Assembly (NCBI GenBank): GCA_041394885.1 | Contig: JAWKHI010000016.1 | Span: 73,220-137,219, forward strand | Reading direction: 5' to 3' | Length of the DNA stretch: 64,000 nt | DNA from: DSOI01 sp041394885 | GTDB taxonomy: Bacteria; Acidobacteriota; Terriglobia; Bryobacterales; Bryobacteraceae | Part shown: piece by piece, positions 51,908 to 59,925 of the stretch | Layout: each line of letters starts with the position of its first letter | Numbering within the stretch: the stretch's first letter is position 1 | Made by a program: the position numbers and the translations under genes | Notes under the pieces: model-generated | The model's database searches: none | Seen by the model: the letters and a program-made list of their open reading frames with translations, nothing else | Told to the model about the DNA's origin: nothing

Positions 51908-53314
51908 ATGCGCAACGGCCACCCGACACCCCCTCCCACTCGGCGGGATCTGCTCCGCCACGCGGCCTTCGCCGCGCCCGCCGCTCTCGCGGCCCAAACG
52001 CCCGCCCAGCGCCCGCCCAACATCGTGATCGTCTTCCTCGACGATTCCGGCTGGGCCGACTTCCACCCCTTCGGAAACCCGCCCTACCCGACTCCCAACG
52101 TCGCCCGGTTGGCGCGCGAAGGATGCCGCTTCAACAACTTTTATGTCCCGCAGGCCGTCTGCTCGGCCTCGCGTTCGGCCCTGATGACGGGATGCTTTCC
52201 CGGACGCACCAAAGTCTTCGGCGCCCATCCGCCCGCCGCCCGTGGGCTCGATCCCAAATTCGCCACCATGGGCCAGGTGCTCAAAACGGCTGGCTACCGC
52301 ACCGCTGTCTTCGGCAAATGGCACCTCGGCGATCAACCCGATACCCGGCCGAATGTGCGCGGCTTCGACGAATCGTGCGGCCTGATGTACACCAATGACA
52401 TGTGGGAGTTCCATCCCCAAACTCCCGACGCCTACCGTCGGCATCCGCTCCACTTCTGGGAAAACGGCAAGGTCAAGGTGGAGCGTATCACCCCAGAGCT
52501 TCAGCCGAACCTCACCACTTGGTACACCGAGCACGCGGTGGACTTCATCGAGCGGTCCAAGGCCGCGCCTTTTCTCCTCTACGTCCCGCACTCGATGCCC
52601 CACGTGCCGATCTTCTGCAGCGACAAGTTTCGCGGCAAGTCCGGCGCCGGGCTCTATGGCGACGTGATTATGGAGCTCGACTGGTCTGTCGGCCAGATTC
52701 TGGGCGCCCTCGATCGCACCGGGACCGCCGGCAATACGCTCGTCCTGTTCACCTCCGACAACGGACCATGGGTGTCCTATGGCAACCACGCCGGATCCAC
52801 CCCCTTCCGGGAAGCCAAAGGCACTGGCTTCGACGGCGGTACCCGCAGCGCCTGCCTGATGCGCTATCCCGGCAGGATTCCAGCGGGCGCCACCTCCACG
52901 CGCACCTTCTGCACCATCGATATCCTGCCCACCGTGGCGCATCTGGCCGGCGCCAGGCTCCCCGGGAATCCCGTCGACGGTCGTAACGTGTGGGACCTGA
53001 TTCGAGGCGTCCGCGGGGCAAAGAATCCGCACGAATACTATCCCTTCTCCACCGGACGTGTCTTTGAGGGCATCCTCAGCGGGGATGGGCGCTGGAAGCT
53101 GCACCTTCCCCACAACTACCGCTCCTTGGTGCGCCCGGGTAACGACGGAGCGCCTGGGGTCTACGAGACCAGACGGATCGAGCTTTCGCTGTTCGATATG
53201 CAGAACGATCCCAACGAGTCCACCAATCTCATTGCCAAAGAGAAGACGGTCGCCGCGCGTCTCCAGGCGCTGGCAGATCGGCATCGGCGGGAGTTTTACC
53301 CGGACCAGCAGTAG
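51908..53314 (+). CDS. Exported type I sulfatase
   Basis: The ATG at 51908 is preceded by GAGGA and gives 468 residues with a twin-arginine signal (TRRDLLRHAAFAAPAALAAQ). Sulfatase motifs are IVIVFLDDSGWADF (metal Asp pair), C85-S86-A87-S88-R89 (formylglycine CxAxR site), VFGKWHLGD and FTSDNGPWVS. It is the second sulfatase in the window, of a different subfamily from the one at 43699. The C-terminal part is shorter than in arylsulfatase A. It diverges from the pseudo-receiver gene; a TACGAT box lies at 51885-51890. Confidence 0.94.
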   Translation: MRNGHPTPPPTRRDLLRHAAFAAPAALAAQTPAQRPPNIVIVFLDDSGWADFHPFGNPPYPTPNVARLAREGCRFNNFYVPQAVCSASRSALMTGCFPGRTKVFGAHPPAARGLDPKFATMGQVLKTAGYRTAVFGKWHLGDQPDTRPNVRGFDESCGLMYTNDMWEFHPQTPDAYRRHPLHFWENGKVKVERITPELQPNLTTWYTEHAVDFIERSKAAPFLLYVPHSMPHVPIFCSDKFRGKSGAGLYGDVIMELDWSVGQILGALDRTGTAGNTLVLFTSDNGPWVSYGNHAGSTPFREAKGTGFDGGTRSACLMRYPGRIPAGATSTRTFCTIDILPTVAHLAGARLPGNPVDGRNVWDLIRGVRGAKNPHEYYPFSTGRVFEGILSGDGRWKLHLPHNYRSLVRPGNDGAPGVYETRRIELSLFDMQNDPNESTNLIAKEKTVAARLQALADRHRREFYPDQQ

Positions 53315-53334
53315 AGAGTGCCCGTCGGTTCGGT

Positions 53335-53360
53335 GTTTTTGTGCCTGGCAGCACAAAAAC
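53335..53360. repeat. Inverted repeat downstream of the sulfatase gene
   Basis: GTTTTTGTGC and its exact reverse complement are separated by six bases. It stands 20 bases after the sulfatase stop and could act as a weak bidirectional terminator, although no T-run follows on the plus strand. The 353 bases from 53315 to 53667 hold no gene; otherwise only the palindrome at 53624 was seen. Confidence 0.5.
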
Positions 53361-53623
53361 CACTGAGGGAAAGCCTCGGAATTGGGGGAAGGACCATACT
53401 AGCGTCCCGATCCCGAACCAGCGTTACTCGCTGAAATCTAAGACTGTTACTACGCTGCATACAGTACTACCGTCGGTGGCCGAAGGCTCCGGGTACCAGA
53501 GGGTGTAGATCCGGAAGTCCAATAGAACAATAGACTTCGGACTAGTCAGAATCGGTTCCGCCGATCTATGGGCGCACCTGGCTAAAGCAGATTATCCTGC
53601 TCTTGGCACTGAACAGAACCCGT

Positions 53624-53633
53624 CCCCTAGGGG
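53624..53633. promoter_or_regulatory. C4-TA-G4 palindrome upstream of first PEP-CTERM gene
   Basis: CCCCTAGGGG is centred 40 bases before the GTG start. A similar C/G-rich palindrome lies at the same distance before the paralogue, so it may be an operator or part of the leader structure. Confidence 0.4.
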
Positions 53634-53667
53634 GTTTCCAGTGCGAGATCTCAGGAGGAGACACTCT

Positions 53668-54303
53668 GTGAAATACACTCTGCTAGCCACACTTTTTGCA
53701 GCGTCGACTTTGTCGGCGGGCATGCTCACTATCGACGACTTTTCGGTTGGTCAAGGCCCATTGGTCCTCCACACCGCACCCAGCACTGTGAGCGATGGCC
53801 CGTTGGCGATCGGAGGCGGAATCAGCCGCACCATCACCCTCAACTCGCTGACGGCACTCAATCCCCCAGACTTCAGTGTCGAGGCCGGGTTCGGCATCCT
53901 CGACGTTACCAATGGCACCGGCGACGATGGTGAAGTGATCGTCGACTACTCCATTCCCGCTCTTCCGATTCCCGTCGGGGCCACCAACGTCCGGTTCTTC
54001 CTGATGATCATCGAGTCGGATGGCAATCCCACGTCGGTCGACCTCGGTGGAGTCGCCACCGGCAACTTCAGCATTCCCCCGAACACCCTGAATCAGACCG
54101 TCTACTTTCCGGTGGCCGGCTTCGCCTTCGGCCCGGGTTCCCTCAACCTTACTTTCAATGGCAGCCCCGGATGGGACCTCGCAGTGGATTCCTTCGGCGT
54201 CGAGTGGCAGGACCCCAGCCGCGTTCCCGAGCCCGGCTCCGTCGCTCTCCTCGGCATGGGTCTCGTCGCCCTCGGTCTCCTTCGCCGCCGGGTGAACTCC
54301 TAG
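53668..54303 (+). CDS. PEP-CTERM sorting-domain protein, paralogue 1
   Basis: A GTG at 53668 with AGGAGG nine bases upstream gives 211 residues. The signal peptide is VKYTLLATLFAASTLSAG. The mature part is a beta-rich domain (MLTIDDFSVGQGPLVL, ISRTITLNSLTAL). The C-terminal VPEPGS motif, membrane helix and RRR tail (VPEPGSVALLGMGLVALGLLRRR) are the exosortase sorting signal. Such proteins are exported and processed by EpsH-type exosortases, often with exopolysaccharide. No exosortase is in the window. A strong terminator follows. Confidence 0.92.
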   Translation: MKYTLLATLFAASTLSAGMLTIDDFSVGQGPLVLHTAPSTVSDGPLAIGGGISRTITLNSLTALNPPDFSVEAGFGILDVTNGTGDDGEVIVDYSIPALPIPVGATNVRFFLMIIESDGNPTSVDLGGVATGNFSIPPNTLNQTVYFPVAGFAFGPGSLNLTFNGSPGWDLAVDSFGVEWQDPSRVPEPGSVALLGMGLVALGLLRRRVNS

Positions 54304-54376
54304 TCGCGGTTTTTACAAAAAAGTACTAGGCCGTTCCCGGACGAAACCTGGTCAATTCGACAACCGCTGATAGTGT

Positions 54377-54421
54377 AAGGGTAGCTTCCCACCACAATAT
54401 GGGGATCGCTACCCTTTTTTT
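54377..54421 (+). terminator. Rho-independent terminator after PEP-CTERM gene 1
   Basis: AAGGGTAGC pairs with GCTACCCTT (54377-54385 and 54408-54416), followed by a run of Ts to 54421. The loop of 22 bases is long. It stands about 75 bases after the stop. Confidence 0.85.
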
Positions 54422-54555
54422 GCGTTAGTCTAATCGATTACAAGCCTCTCAGAGCCCGATACCGGGACGCGCTGATCTCCCTTTCCCGATCTAGTACTCC
54501 AGGAAAATTGTCTTGAATGAATGCAATAACGGTGATATGCTCCAGGGGAGTAGCT

Positions 54556-54571
54556 ACCCCCATTAGGGGGT
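54556..54571. promoter_or_regulatory. C5-ATTA-G5 palindrome upstream of second PEP-CTERM gene
   Basis: ACCCCC-ATTA-GGGGGT is centred 36 bases before the ATG at 54599. It matches the element before the paralogue in composition and position. Confidence 0.4.
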
Positions 54572-54598
54572 GGGCTCAGTACTTTCGAGGAGTATTCT

Positions 54599-55237
54599 AT
54601 GCACAGATTCGCAATCGGTCTGGCCTTAATTTCATCGGCTGCGTTTGCTGGTAGCTTCACGATTGACGATTTCTCCGTCAATCAAGGGCCGATCACCAGC
54701 GCGACTGCCCCGAATACGGTCAGCAGTGGCGTTTTGGCTATCGGCGGAGGCGTTACCAGAGAACTCACGCTGAACACCTTGACGCTCGTCGCTCCACCGG
54801 AATTCACCGTCCAGGTGACCGCCGGAATTCTCGACGTCACCAACGGATCCGGTGATGACAGCCAAGTCGTCGTCACCTACGTGATTCCGGCGCTTCCAAT
54901 TCCGGCCGGCGCCAGCAACGTGGCGTTCTTCCTGGAAATCGTTCAGTCGGACGGCAACCCAACCCAGGTGGCGCTTGGCGGCACTGCGGGAGCCACCGGC
55001 AACTTCAATATCCCCCCCAACACGAACATGCAGGTGGTGCCTTTCCCAGTCGCCGGTGTCAGCTTCGGACCGGGAACTCTCACCCTCACCTTCGATGGCG
55101 CCGACGGATGGGACCTGAGCGCGGACTCGCTCGGTGTCCAGTGGACCGATCGGACCAATGTTCCGGAACCAGGCAGCGCCTTGCTGCTCGGCTTGGGCCT
55201 CGTCACCGCTGCGTTCTTACGCCGCCGGCGAGCCTAA
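54599..55237 (+). CDS. PEP-CTERM sorting-domain protein, paralogue 2
   Basis: The 212-residue protein has a signal peptide (MHRFAIGLALISSAAFAG), then a domain clearly related to its neighbour: FTIDDFSVNQGPI, LDVTNGSGDDSQVVV, IPALPIPAGASNVAFFLEI and GWDLSADSLGVQW. It ends VPEPGSALLLGLGLVTAAFLRRRRA, the exosortase signal. The two proteins share most of the domain order, so they arose by tandem duplication. It has its own promoter region and terminator. Function is unknown beyond secretion and sorting. Confidence 0.92.
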   Translation: MHRFAIGLALISSAAFAGSFTIDDFSVNQGPITSATAPNTVSSGVLAIGGGVTRELTLNTLTLVAPPEFTVQVTAGILDVTNGSGDDSQVVVTYVIPALPIPAGASNVAFFLEIVQSDGNPTQVALGGTAGATGNFNIPPNTNMQVVPFPVAGVSFGPGTLTLTFDGADGWDLSADSLGVQWTDRTNVPEPGSALLLGLGLVTAAFLRRRRA

Positions 55238-55270
55238 TTGCAGAATTCATCGTTGATCGTATCTGTCTCA

Positions 55271-55299
55271 GGGGCCGCTTCAAAAGCGGCCCCTTTTTT
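55271..55299 (+). terminator. Strong Rho-independent terminator after PEP-CTERM gene 2
   Basis: A perfect 10-bp GC stem (55271-55280 with 55284-55293), a 3-base loop and six Ts. It is the cleanest terminator in the window. Confidence 0.95.
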
Positions 55300-55348
55300 C
55301 GGTCCCTATGGTTTGCAATCCAAAGTACTTGCTATACTGTAGTGGTCC

Positions 55349-55951
55349 ATGTCGGCCCTTCCCCATCGGCGCGATCCGTCCGCGATCCATGAACACGCGC
55401 TCGATAATATTCGTTACATCCGCGAGACGATGGAACGCGCCGGTCCCTTCACAGCCGTGCCCGGATGGGGCGGCGTCGCAATGGGACTCGTCGCGGTGGT
55501 GGCTGGCGTGGCCGCCCCCCTGCAAGGATCCCGGAAAGACTGGCTATGGTGCTGGTTTGCCGCGGCCATCGTTTCGATCCTGACCGGAGCCTTCCTGATG
55601 AACCGCAAGGCGGAAGGAGCCGGTTCCCGGCTCTTGGGGGCGCCCGGACGGCGATTCGCCCTGAGCTTTCTCCCTGCGATTGCGGCCGGATCGCTGCTCA
55701 CGCTCGTGTTGGCGCGCGCGGGCCAGTGGAACTACCTGCCGGGAATGTGGCTTCTGTTGTACGGTTCGGCCGTGATTTCGGCAGGCACTTATTCGATTCC
55801 CATCGTTCCCGGCATGGGGATCTGCTTTTTCGCGCTGGGAGGCGTGGCGTTTCTCGCGCCGGTTTCCTGGCTCAACACGATCCTGCTGGCCGGCTTCGGG
55901 GGGCTCCATATCCTGTTCGGGTTGATCATCGCGCGGAGGTACGGTGGCTAA
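55349..55951 (+). CDS. Small integral membrane protein
   Basis: The 200-residue protein has an N-terminal soluble part with IRYIRETMERAGPFTAVPGWGGVAMG, then about six membrane helices in pairs. Its start is ten bases after a TATACT box (55333-55338). It overlaps a winged-helix regulator by eight bases. Such membrane-protein/regulator pairs are common in Acidobacteriota, and the regulator may control this gene. Transported or bound ligand unknown. Confidence 0.75.
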   Translation: MSALPHRRDPSAIHEHALDNIRYIRETMERAGPFTAVPGWGGVAMGLVAVVAGVAAPLQGSRKDWLWCWFAAAIVSILTGAFLMNRKAEGAGSRLLGAPGRRFALSFLPAIAAGSLLTLVLARAGQWNYLPGMWLLLYGSAVISAGTYSIPIVPGMGICFFALGGVAFLAPVSWLNTILLAGFGGLHILFGLIIARRYGG

Positions 55952-56351
55952 GCCGCTGAAGTCGTTCCCGCCCGATGGTGGCGGTGACATCCATTCCGAG
56001 GCCGCTCCACGCGGCGCCGGCGCCAGGCGCGTGGGCGACCTGGACCGCGTGATTCACGAACGCGTCCGGCTTGGCGTCGTGAGTGCCCTGGCGGTGAACA
56101 AGTCGTTGACGTTCAACGAACTGAAGCAGCTTCTCGACACCACCGACGGCAACCTGAGCGTCCACACCCGTCGATTGGAGGAGGCCGGGTACGTCGAGTG
56201 CGCGAAGTCGTTCGAAGGCCGAATGCCCCGTACCGACTATAAACTCACCGTGGGCGGCCGCGCCGCGCTCGAACGGTATTTGGCCCACATGGAAGCCATC
56301 ATCAACGCCACGCGGGGGAACCAATCGCGAGGCCAGACGCCTGGAGGCTGA
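55944..56351 (+). CDS. Winged-helix transcriptional regulator (HTH_34-like)
   Basis: The GTG at 55944 follows a GGAGG and overlaps the membrane-protein stop. The 135-residue protein has a winged helix in about residues 40-120: RLGVVSALAVNKSLTFNELKQLL, DGNLSVHTRRLEEAGYVECAKSF and RTDYKLTVGGRAALERYLAHM. It resembles ArsR/MarR-like regulators often paired with a membrane protein. No ligand pocket is evident. Confidence 0.88.
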   Translation: MAKPLKSFPPDGGGDIHSEAAPRGAGARRVGDLDRVIHERVRLGVVSALAVNKSLTFNELKQLLDTTDGNLSVHTRRLEEAGYVECAKSFEGRMPRTDYKLTVGGRAALERYLAHMEAIINATRGNQSRGQTPGG

Positions 56352-56358
56352 CCGCCCT

Positions 56359-57063
56359 TCAGCGGGGCGGGGGCGATTCGCGAGCGTCGCCGAGTTGTTT
56401 CGTCATCGAACCGCGCCAGGGGCCTCCGTCGGCCGGCGGACTCTTCACCCATCCCAGCCGCTGGTAGAACCCAATGGCGCGCGCGTTGTCGATGTCGACG
56501 CTGAGATGCATCCTTTGGCGGCCGCGACGCCGTGCTTCGGCTTCGACGTTTGCCATCAGTAGCTTGCCGATTCCCTTCCCTTGGTGGGCTGGATGCACTC
56601 CGATGGCGAGCACGCCAAACGAGTTCCGGAGTGCTGCCCGCGCGGCGAGCCACTCCGGGGTTGGCGGTCGATCCGCGGTCCGGCTGGTGGTGCGAAGCGT
56701 CTTCACCGCGCTCACCACCCGCGAGCGGAGCAGGCTGTTGTTGAACACCAACCACGGACGCTCGACAACCTTCAGCATCAGGAACCCGCGGTTCTTCGCG
56801 AGGAATCCGGCAGTGGCGCCCTCGTAGCGCCCGGCAAAGCAGAATCCCAACACTTTGCCATCGTCACTATCGACGGCGGTGATCCGATACGCCTCCGTGT
56901 GGACTTCGTCCATCAGCCAGTGGTAGTACCGGCGTACGGCGTCCCGGCCCAGCGCGGACATTGGGCGCGCGGCAAACGCCTTCATGTGGATGCCTGCAAC
57001 CGCCTGCAAGTCGTTCAGTTGGCAGGAACAGACCGCGAGCGAGGCAGGTTGAATAGGGGGCAC
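56359..57063 (-). CDS. GNAT-family N-acetyltransferase
   Basis: A GTG at 57063 with AGGAGG seven bases upstream fixes the start, giving 234 residues. The acetyl-CoA loop is VLAIGVHPAHQGKGIGKLLMANVEAEA (Q/RxxGxG/A) and the C-terminal part DIDNARAIGFYQRLGWVKS completes the fold. An N-terminal half (CQLNDLQAVAGIHMKAF) starts the first strand. A TATAAT box lies on this strand at 57121-57126. The substrate is unknown. Confidence 0.88.
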   Translation of the reverse strand: MPPIQPASLAVCSCQLNDLQAVAGIHMKAFAARPMSALGRDAVRRYYHWLMDEVHTEAYRITAVDSDDGKVLGFCFAGRYEGATAGFLAKNRGFLMLKVVERPWLVFNNSLLRSRVVSAVKTLRTTSRTADRPPTPEWLAARAALRNSFGVLAIGVHPAHQGKGIGKLLMANVEAEARRRGRQRMHLSVDIDNARAIGFYQRLGWVKSPPADGGPWRGSMTKQLGDARESPPPR

Positions 57064-57120
57064 GGACACTCCTCCTGCTGGGGCTCTCCGACAGCTCCAG
57101 GACACTCGACTCTCGAAAGA

Positions 57121-57126
57121 ATTATA
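57121..57126 (-). promoter_or_regulatory. Consensus -10 TATAAT of the GNAT gene
   Basis: TATAAT on the minus strand in an AT-rich stretch (57115-57215), unusual in this GC-rich window. A -35 is not clear. The AT-rich segment also follows the hydantoinase stop. Confidence 0.55.
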
Positions 57127-57222
57127 CTTTAATTACGAGCTCGATAACACCTTATTTTGTGTCATGCAAGAGAGAATTTTGTAGTACTGAAAAAAATAGG
57201 GTCCTAGGACTTTAGTATGGGT

Positions 57223-59166
57223 TTATGGGTGGATCGCCGCCCCTGCCGGACGCAGCAGCAGATTCCCAATGCCATCGGCGTGGGCGCTCCAGCCGGGCGC
57301 GACCAGCGTCGTCGATCCGTAATCGAGGATCAGGGCAGGCCCCTCGACGGCCGTGGGCGGCAGGCCATCGCGGCGGTAGACCGGAGTACGCCGGCGCCAT
57401 CTTCCTCCCGCGAAGACACGGCGGAAGGCAGGTTCGGCAACGCCGGACGCAGGCATGGGCGGAAACTCCGGTTTTGCGGTGGTCACGCGCGAGCGGACGC
57501 GGAGCGTGACTACTTCCACGGGCCGGTCCGGATTAGCGTACCCGTAGACGCGTTCATGCTCGCGATGGAACGCTTCGACGGCCTCATCCGGCGAGACGAA
57601 CGGCACGGTCAGTTCGTAGCTCTGACCGGCGTAGCGCAGGTCCGCGAACCGGAACAGCTCACCGCGTGCAGCCTCGCGCTTGGCCCGCGCTTCCAGGCGG
57701 CGGAAGGCTGGCTCGAGGGCGGCGCGGCCGATGACGCCAGCGGCGTAGTCACGAACCGAGTCGGCCAGAAGCATGCCCAGGGCCGAAAGGCTCTCTGCAA
57801 AGCGGGGCACGAGCACGGTGGCGATGTTGAGTTGCGAAGCGAGTTCGCAGGCGTGGAGGCCGCCGCCGCCACCGAAGGCGACCAGAGTGAACGCGCGGGG
57901 ATCGTGGCCCTTTTCGAGCGAAACGGCGCGAATGGCGCGCTCCATGTTGGCATTGGCCACGCGGAGGATTCCGGCGGCCGCGGCATCGATGGACAGATCC
58001 AGCCGCGCGGCCAGTTCGGCGACGGCGGCGGCAGAGCGCCCGGGCTGGATGGGCATATCGCCGGACAACAGTTGCGACGCGGCGATGCGGCCAAGCACGA
58101 CATGGGCGTCGGTGACAGTGGCGCGTTCGCCGGACCCGTAGCAGGCGGGCCCGGGGTCGGCGCCGGCGCTCTCCGGGCCCACGCGGAGTAGTCCGCCCTG
58201 GTCGACGCGGGCGATCGACCCTCCGCCGGCCCCAACGGTGCGGATGTCGAGCATGGGGATCCGGACGGGGAAGCCGTCGACGGCGGCATCGAGGGTGAGC
58301 GCGGGTTCGCCGTCGCACAACGACACGTCGGTGGATGTGCCACCCATATCGAAGCCGAGAATACGGGTGAATCCGGAGCGGCGCGCCATGCCGGCCGCGG
58401 CGATGACGCCGCCGGCGGTCCCGATACAATACGGTTCGGACGGCGTGGCGGCGCCTGGGCGGCGTCGAGCACCCCGCCGTTGGATTGCATGATGACGATC
58501 GGCCGGCGCCTTCCGTAAAGCCCGTTCGAGCCGCCCGAGGTAGTTGTCCATCACTGGGCCGACGTAGGCGTTAATCACCGCCGGAGGCGTTCGTATTCGC
58601 GGGCCCTTCGGGTGCCACGTCGTGGGACGCGGAAACGTAGGGAAAGAATTCTTCAGCCATTGAGCCGCCAGGGCGCGCCCATTTTTCGCGTTCCCATATG
58701 AGTGCAGAAAACAGATCGCCACCGACTGCACTCCGGCGCGTTGGAGGCGGCGGGCCAGCCGGGCTACTCTCTCCTGCGACGGTTGGGCCGCCACCCCGCC
58801 ATCGTGCCAGGTGCGTTCCCCGACGCCGGCGCAAAGCTCCCGGGGAACCAGCGGTTCCGGCGCGGCGGGGGTGAGGTTGTAGAGTTCGCGACGGTTCTGG
58901 CGGGCAATGCGGAGTAGGTCTTCGAAACCGGCGGTGGTGACGAAAGCCGTACGCGCGCCCTTGCGCTCGAGCAGGGCGTTGGTGGCGACGGTGGAGCCGT
59001 GGACCACGTGCGCCGCGCCCTTGCCGGCCGCGCGTTCGATCCCCGCCAGGATCACCGCCGCCGGATCGCGCGGGTTGGAGCGGATCTTGAAGCTCTCCAG
59101 CCGGCCGTCGCCGTGCAGTACTAAGAAGTCCGTGAAGGTGCCGCCGGCATCGACGCCGATCCTCAT
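57223..59166 (-). CDS. Hydantoinase A/oxoprolinase-family protein with frame-shifted patches
   Basis: The frame spans 647 residues. The N-terminus MRIGVDAGGTFTDFLVL and HGSTVATNALLERKGART, plus FDMGGTSTDVSLCDGEPAL and GAGGGSIARVDQGG, are the ATP-dependent hydantoinase/5-oxoprolinase A signature. Two stretches do not fit in this frame. Around residues 172-200 the family sequence EFFPYVSASHDVAPE and then EYERLR lie in the other two frames. Around 219-249 the family motif PIVIMQSNGGVLDAA lies in another frame. The reading frame stays open through both. No B subunit is adjacent. It is a decayed gene or carries several indel errors. Confidence 0.75.
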   Translation of the reverse strand: MRIGVDAGGTFTDFLVLHGDGRLESFKIRSNPRDPAAVILAGIERAAGKGAAHVVHGSTVATNALLERKGARTAFVTTAGFEDLLRIARQNRRELYNLTPAAPEPLVPRELCAGVGERTWHDGGVAAQPSQERVARLARRLQRAGVQSVAICFLHSYGNAKNGRALAAQWLKNSFPTFPRPTTWHPKGPRIRTPPAVINAYVGPVMDNYLGRLERALRKAPADRHHAIQRRGARRRPGAATPSEPYCIGTAGGVIAAAGMARRSGFTRILGFDMGGTSTDVSLCDGEPALTLDAAVDGFPVRIPMLDIRTVGAGGGSIARVDQGGLLRVGPESAGADPGPACYGSGERATVTDAHVVLGRIAASQLLSGDMPIQPGRSAAAVAELAARLDLSIDAAAAGILRVANANMERAIRAVSLEKGHDPRAFTLVAFGGGGGLHACELASQLNIATVLVPRFAESLSALGMLLADSVRDYAAGVIGRAALEPAFRRLEARAKREAARGELFRFADLRYAGQSYELTVPFVSPDEAVEAFHREHERVYGYANPDRPVEVVTLRVRSRVTTAKPEFPPMPASGVAEPAFRRVFAGGRWRRRTPVYRRDGLPPTAVEGPALILDYGSTTLVAPGWSAHADGIGNLLLRPAGAAIHP

Positions 59167-59235
59167 GCGGGCACCGGGGGCGCGAATCGGTGTGGCATCC
59201 TAAAAATTGTACGTGGGAATGAGCGGCTGCTTCCG

Positions 59236-59925
59236 ATGATCGACTTGTCCGGCGTCTCGAAGACCTTCGAAGGTAAGCGAAAAGTGACCGCGCTCCATCC
59301 GCTGGATTTGCGGATCGGGCGCGGAGAAATGGTGGCGATCGTGGGGCCGTCGGGCTCCGGCAAATCGACGCTGCTGAACCTGATCGGCGGGCTGGACCGC
59401 GCCTCCTCGGGCACGATTGCCATCGACGGCGAGTCGATGGGCGCGCTCGGCGACGACGGGCTCACGCGCGTGCGGCGGGACAAGATCGGCTTCGTGTTCC
59501 AGTTCTTCAACCTGCTGCCGAGTCTGTCCTGCATCGAGAACGTGGCCCTGCCGCTGCACCTGCGCGGATGGAATCGCGCCAAGGCGGTGGACCGGGCGCG
59601 GGAACTGCTGGGGCTGGTGAAACTCGACGGCCGCCGCGAGCACCTGCCGGAGGAGCTTTCGGGCGGCGAGCGGCAGCGGGTGGCCATCGCCCGGGCGCTG
59701 TCGGTGTACCCGCCGATTCTGCTGGCCGATGAGCCCACCGGCAACCTCGATTCCTCCACCGGGGCCGAGATCCTGAAACTGATCCGCGACCTGCACCGCG
59801 AACTGAACAATACCGTCCTCATCGTGACGCACGACATGACCGTGGCCGAAAGCTGCGAGCGGGTGATCCGTTTGCGCGACGGGCGCGTGGTGGAAGACCG
59901 CCGGGGAGCGGGGAATCCGGGATGA
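59236..59925 (+). CDS. ABC transporter ATP-binding protein (LolD/MacB-type)
   Basis: The 229-residue ATPase has Walker A GPSGSGKST, the Q-loop in FVFQFFNLLPSL, signature LSGGERQRVAIARAL, Walker B ILLADEPTG and the H-loop THDMT. The FQFFNLLP pattern is typical of LolD and MacB. It powers the FtsX-type permease whose start overlaps its stop by four bases. Cargo is probably a lipoprotein or lipid, because a LolA-like gene is in the operon. Confidence 0.96.
   Translation: MIDLSGVSKTFEGKRKVTALHPLDLRIGRGEMVAIVGPSGSGKSTLLNLIGGLDRASSGTIAIDGESMGALGDDGLTRVRRDKIGFVFQFFNLLPSLSCIENVALPLHLRGWNRAKAVDRARELLGLVKLDGRREHLPEELSGGERQRVAIARALSVYPPILLADEPTGNLDSSTGAEILKLIRDLHRELNNTVLIVTHDMTVAESCERVIRLRDGRVVEDRRGAGNPG

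Noticed and set aside
53600..53640. Sigma-54 promoter before PEP-CTERM gene 1 (TGGCAC present)
   Set aside because: The -12 GC element is missing at the required spacing.
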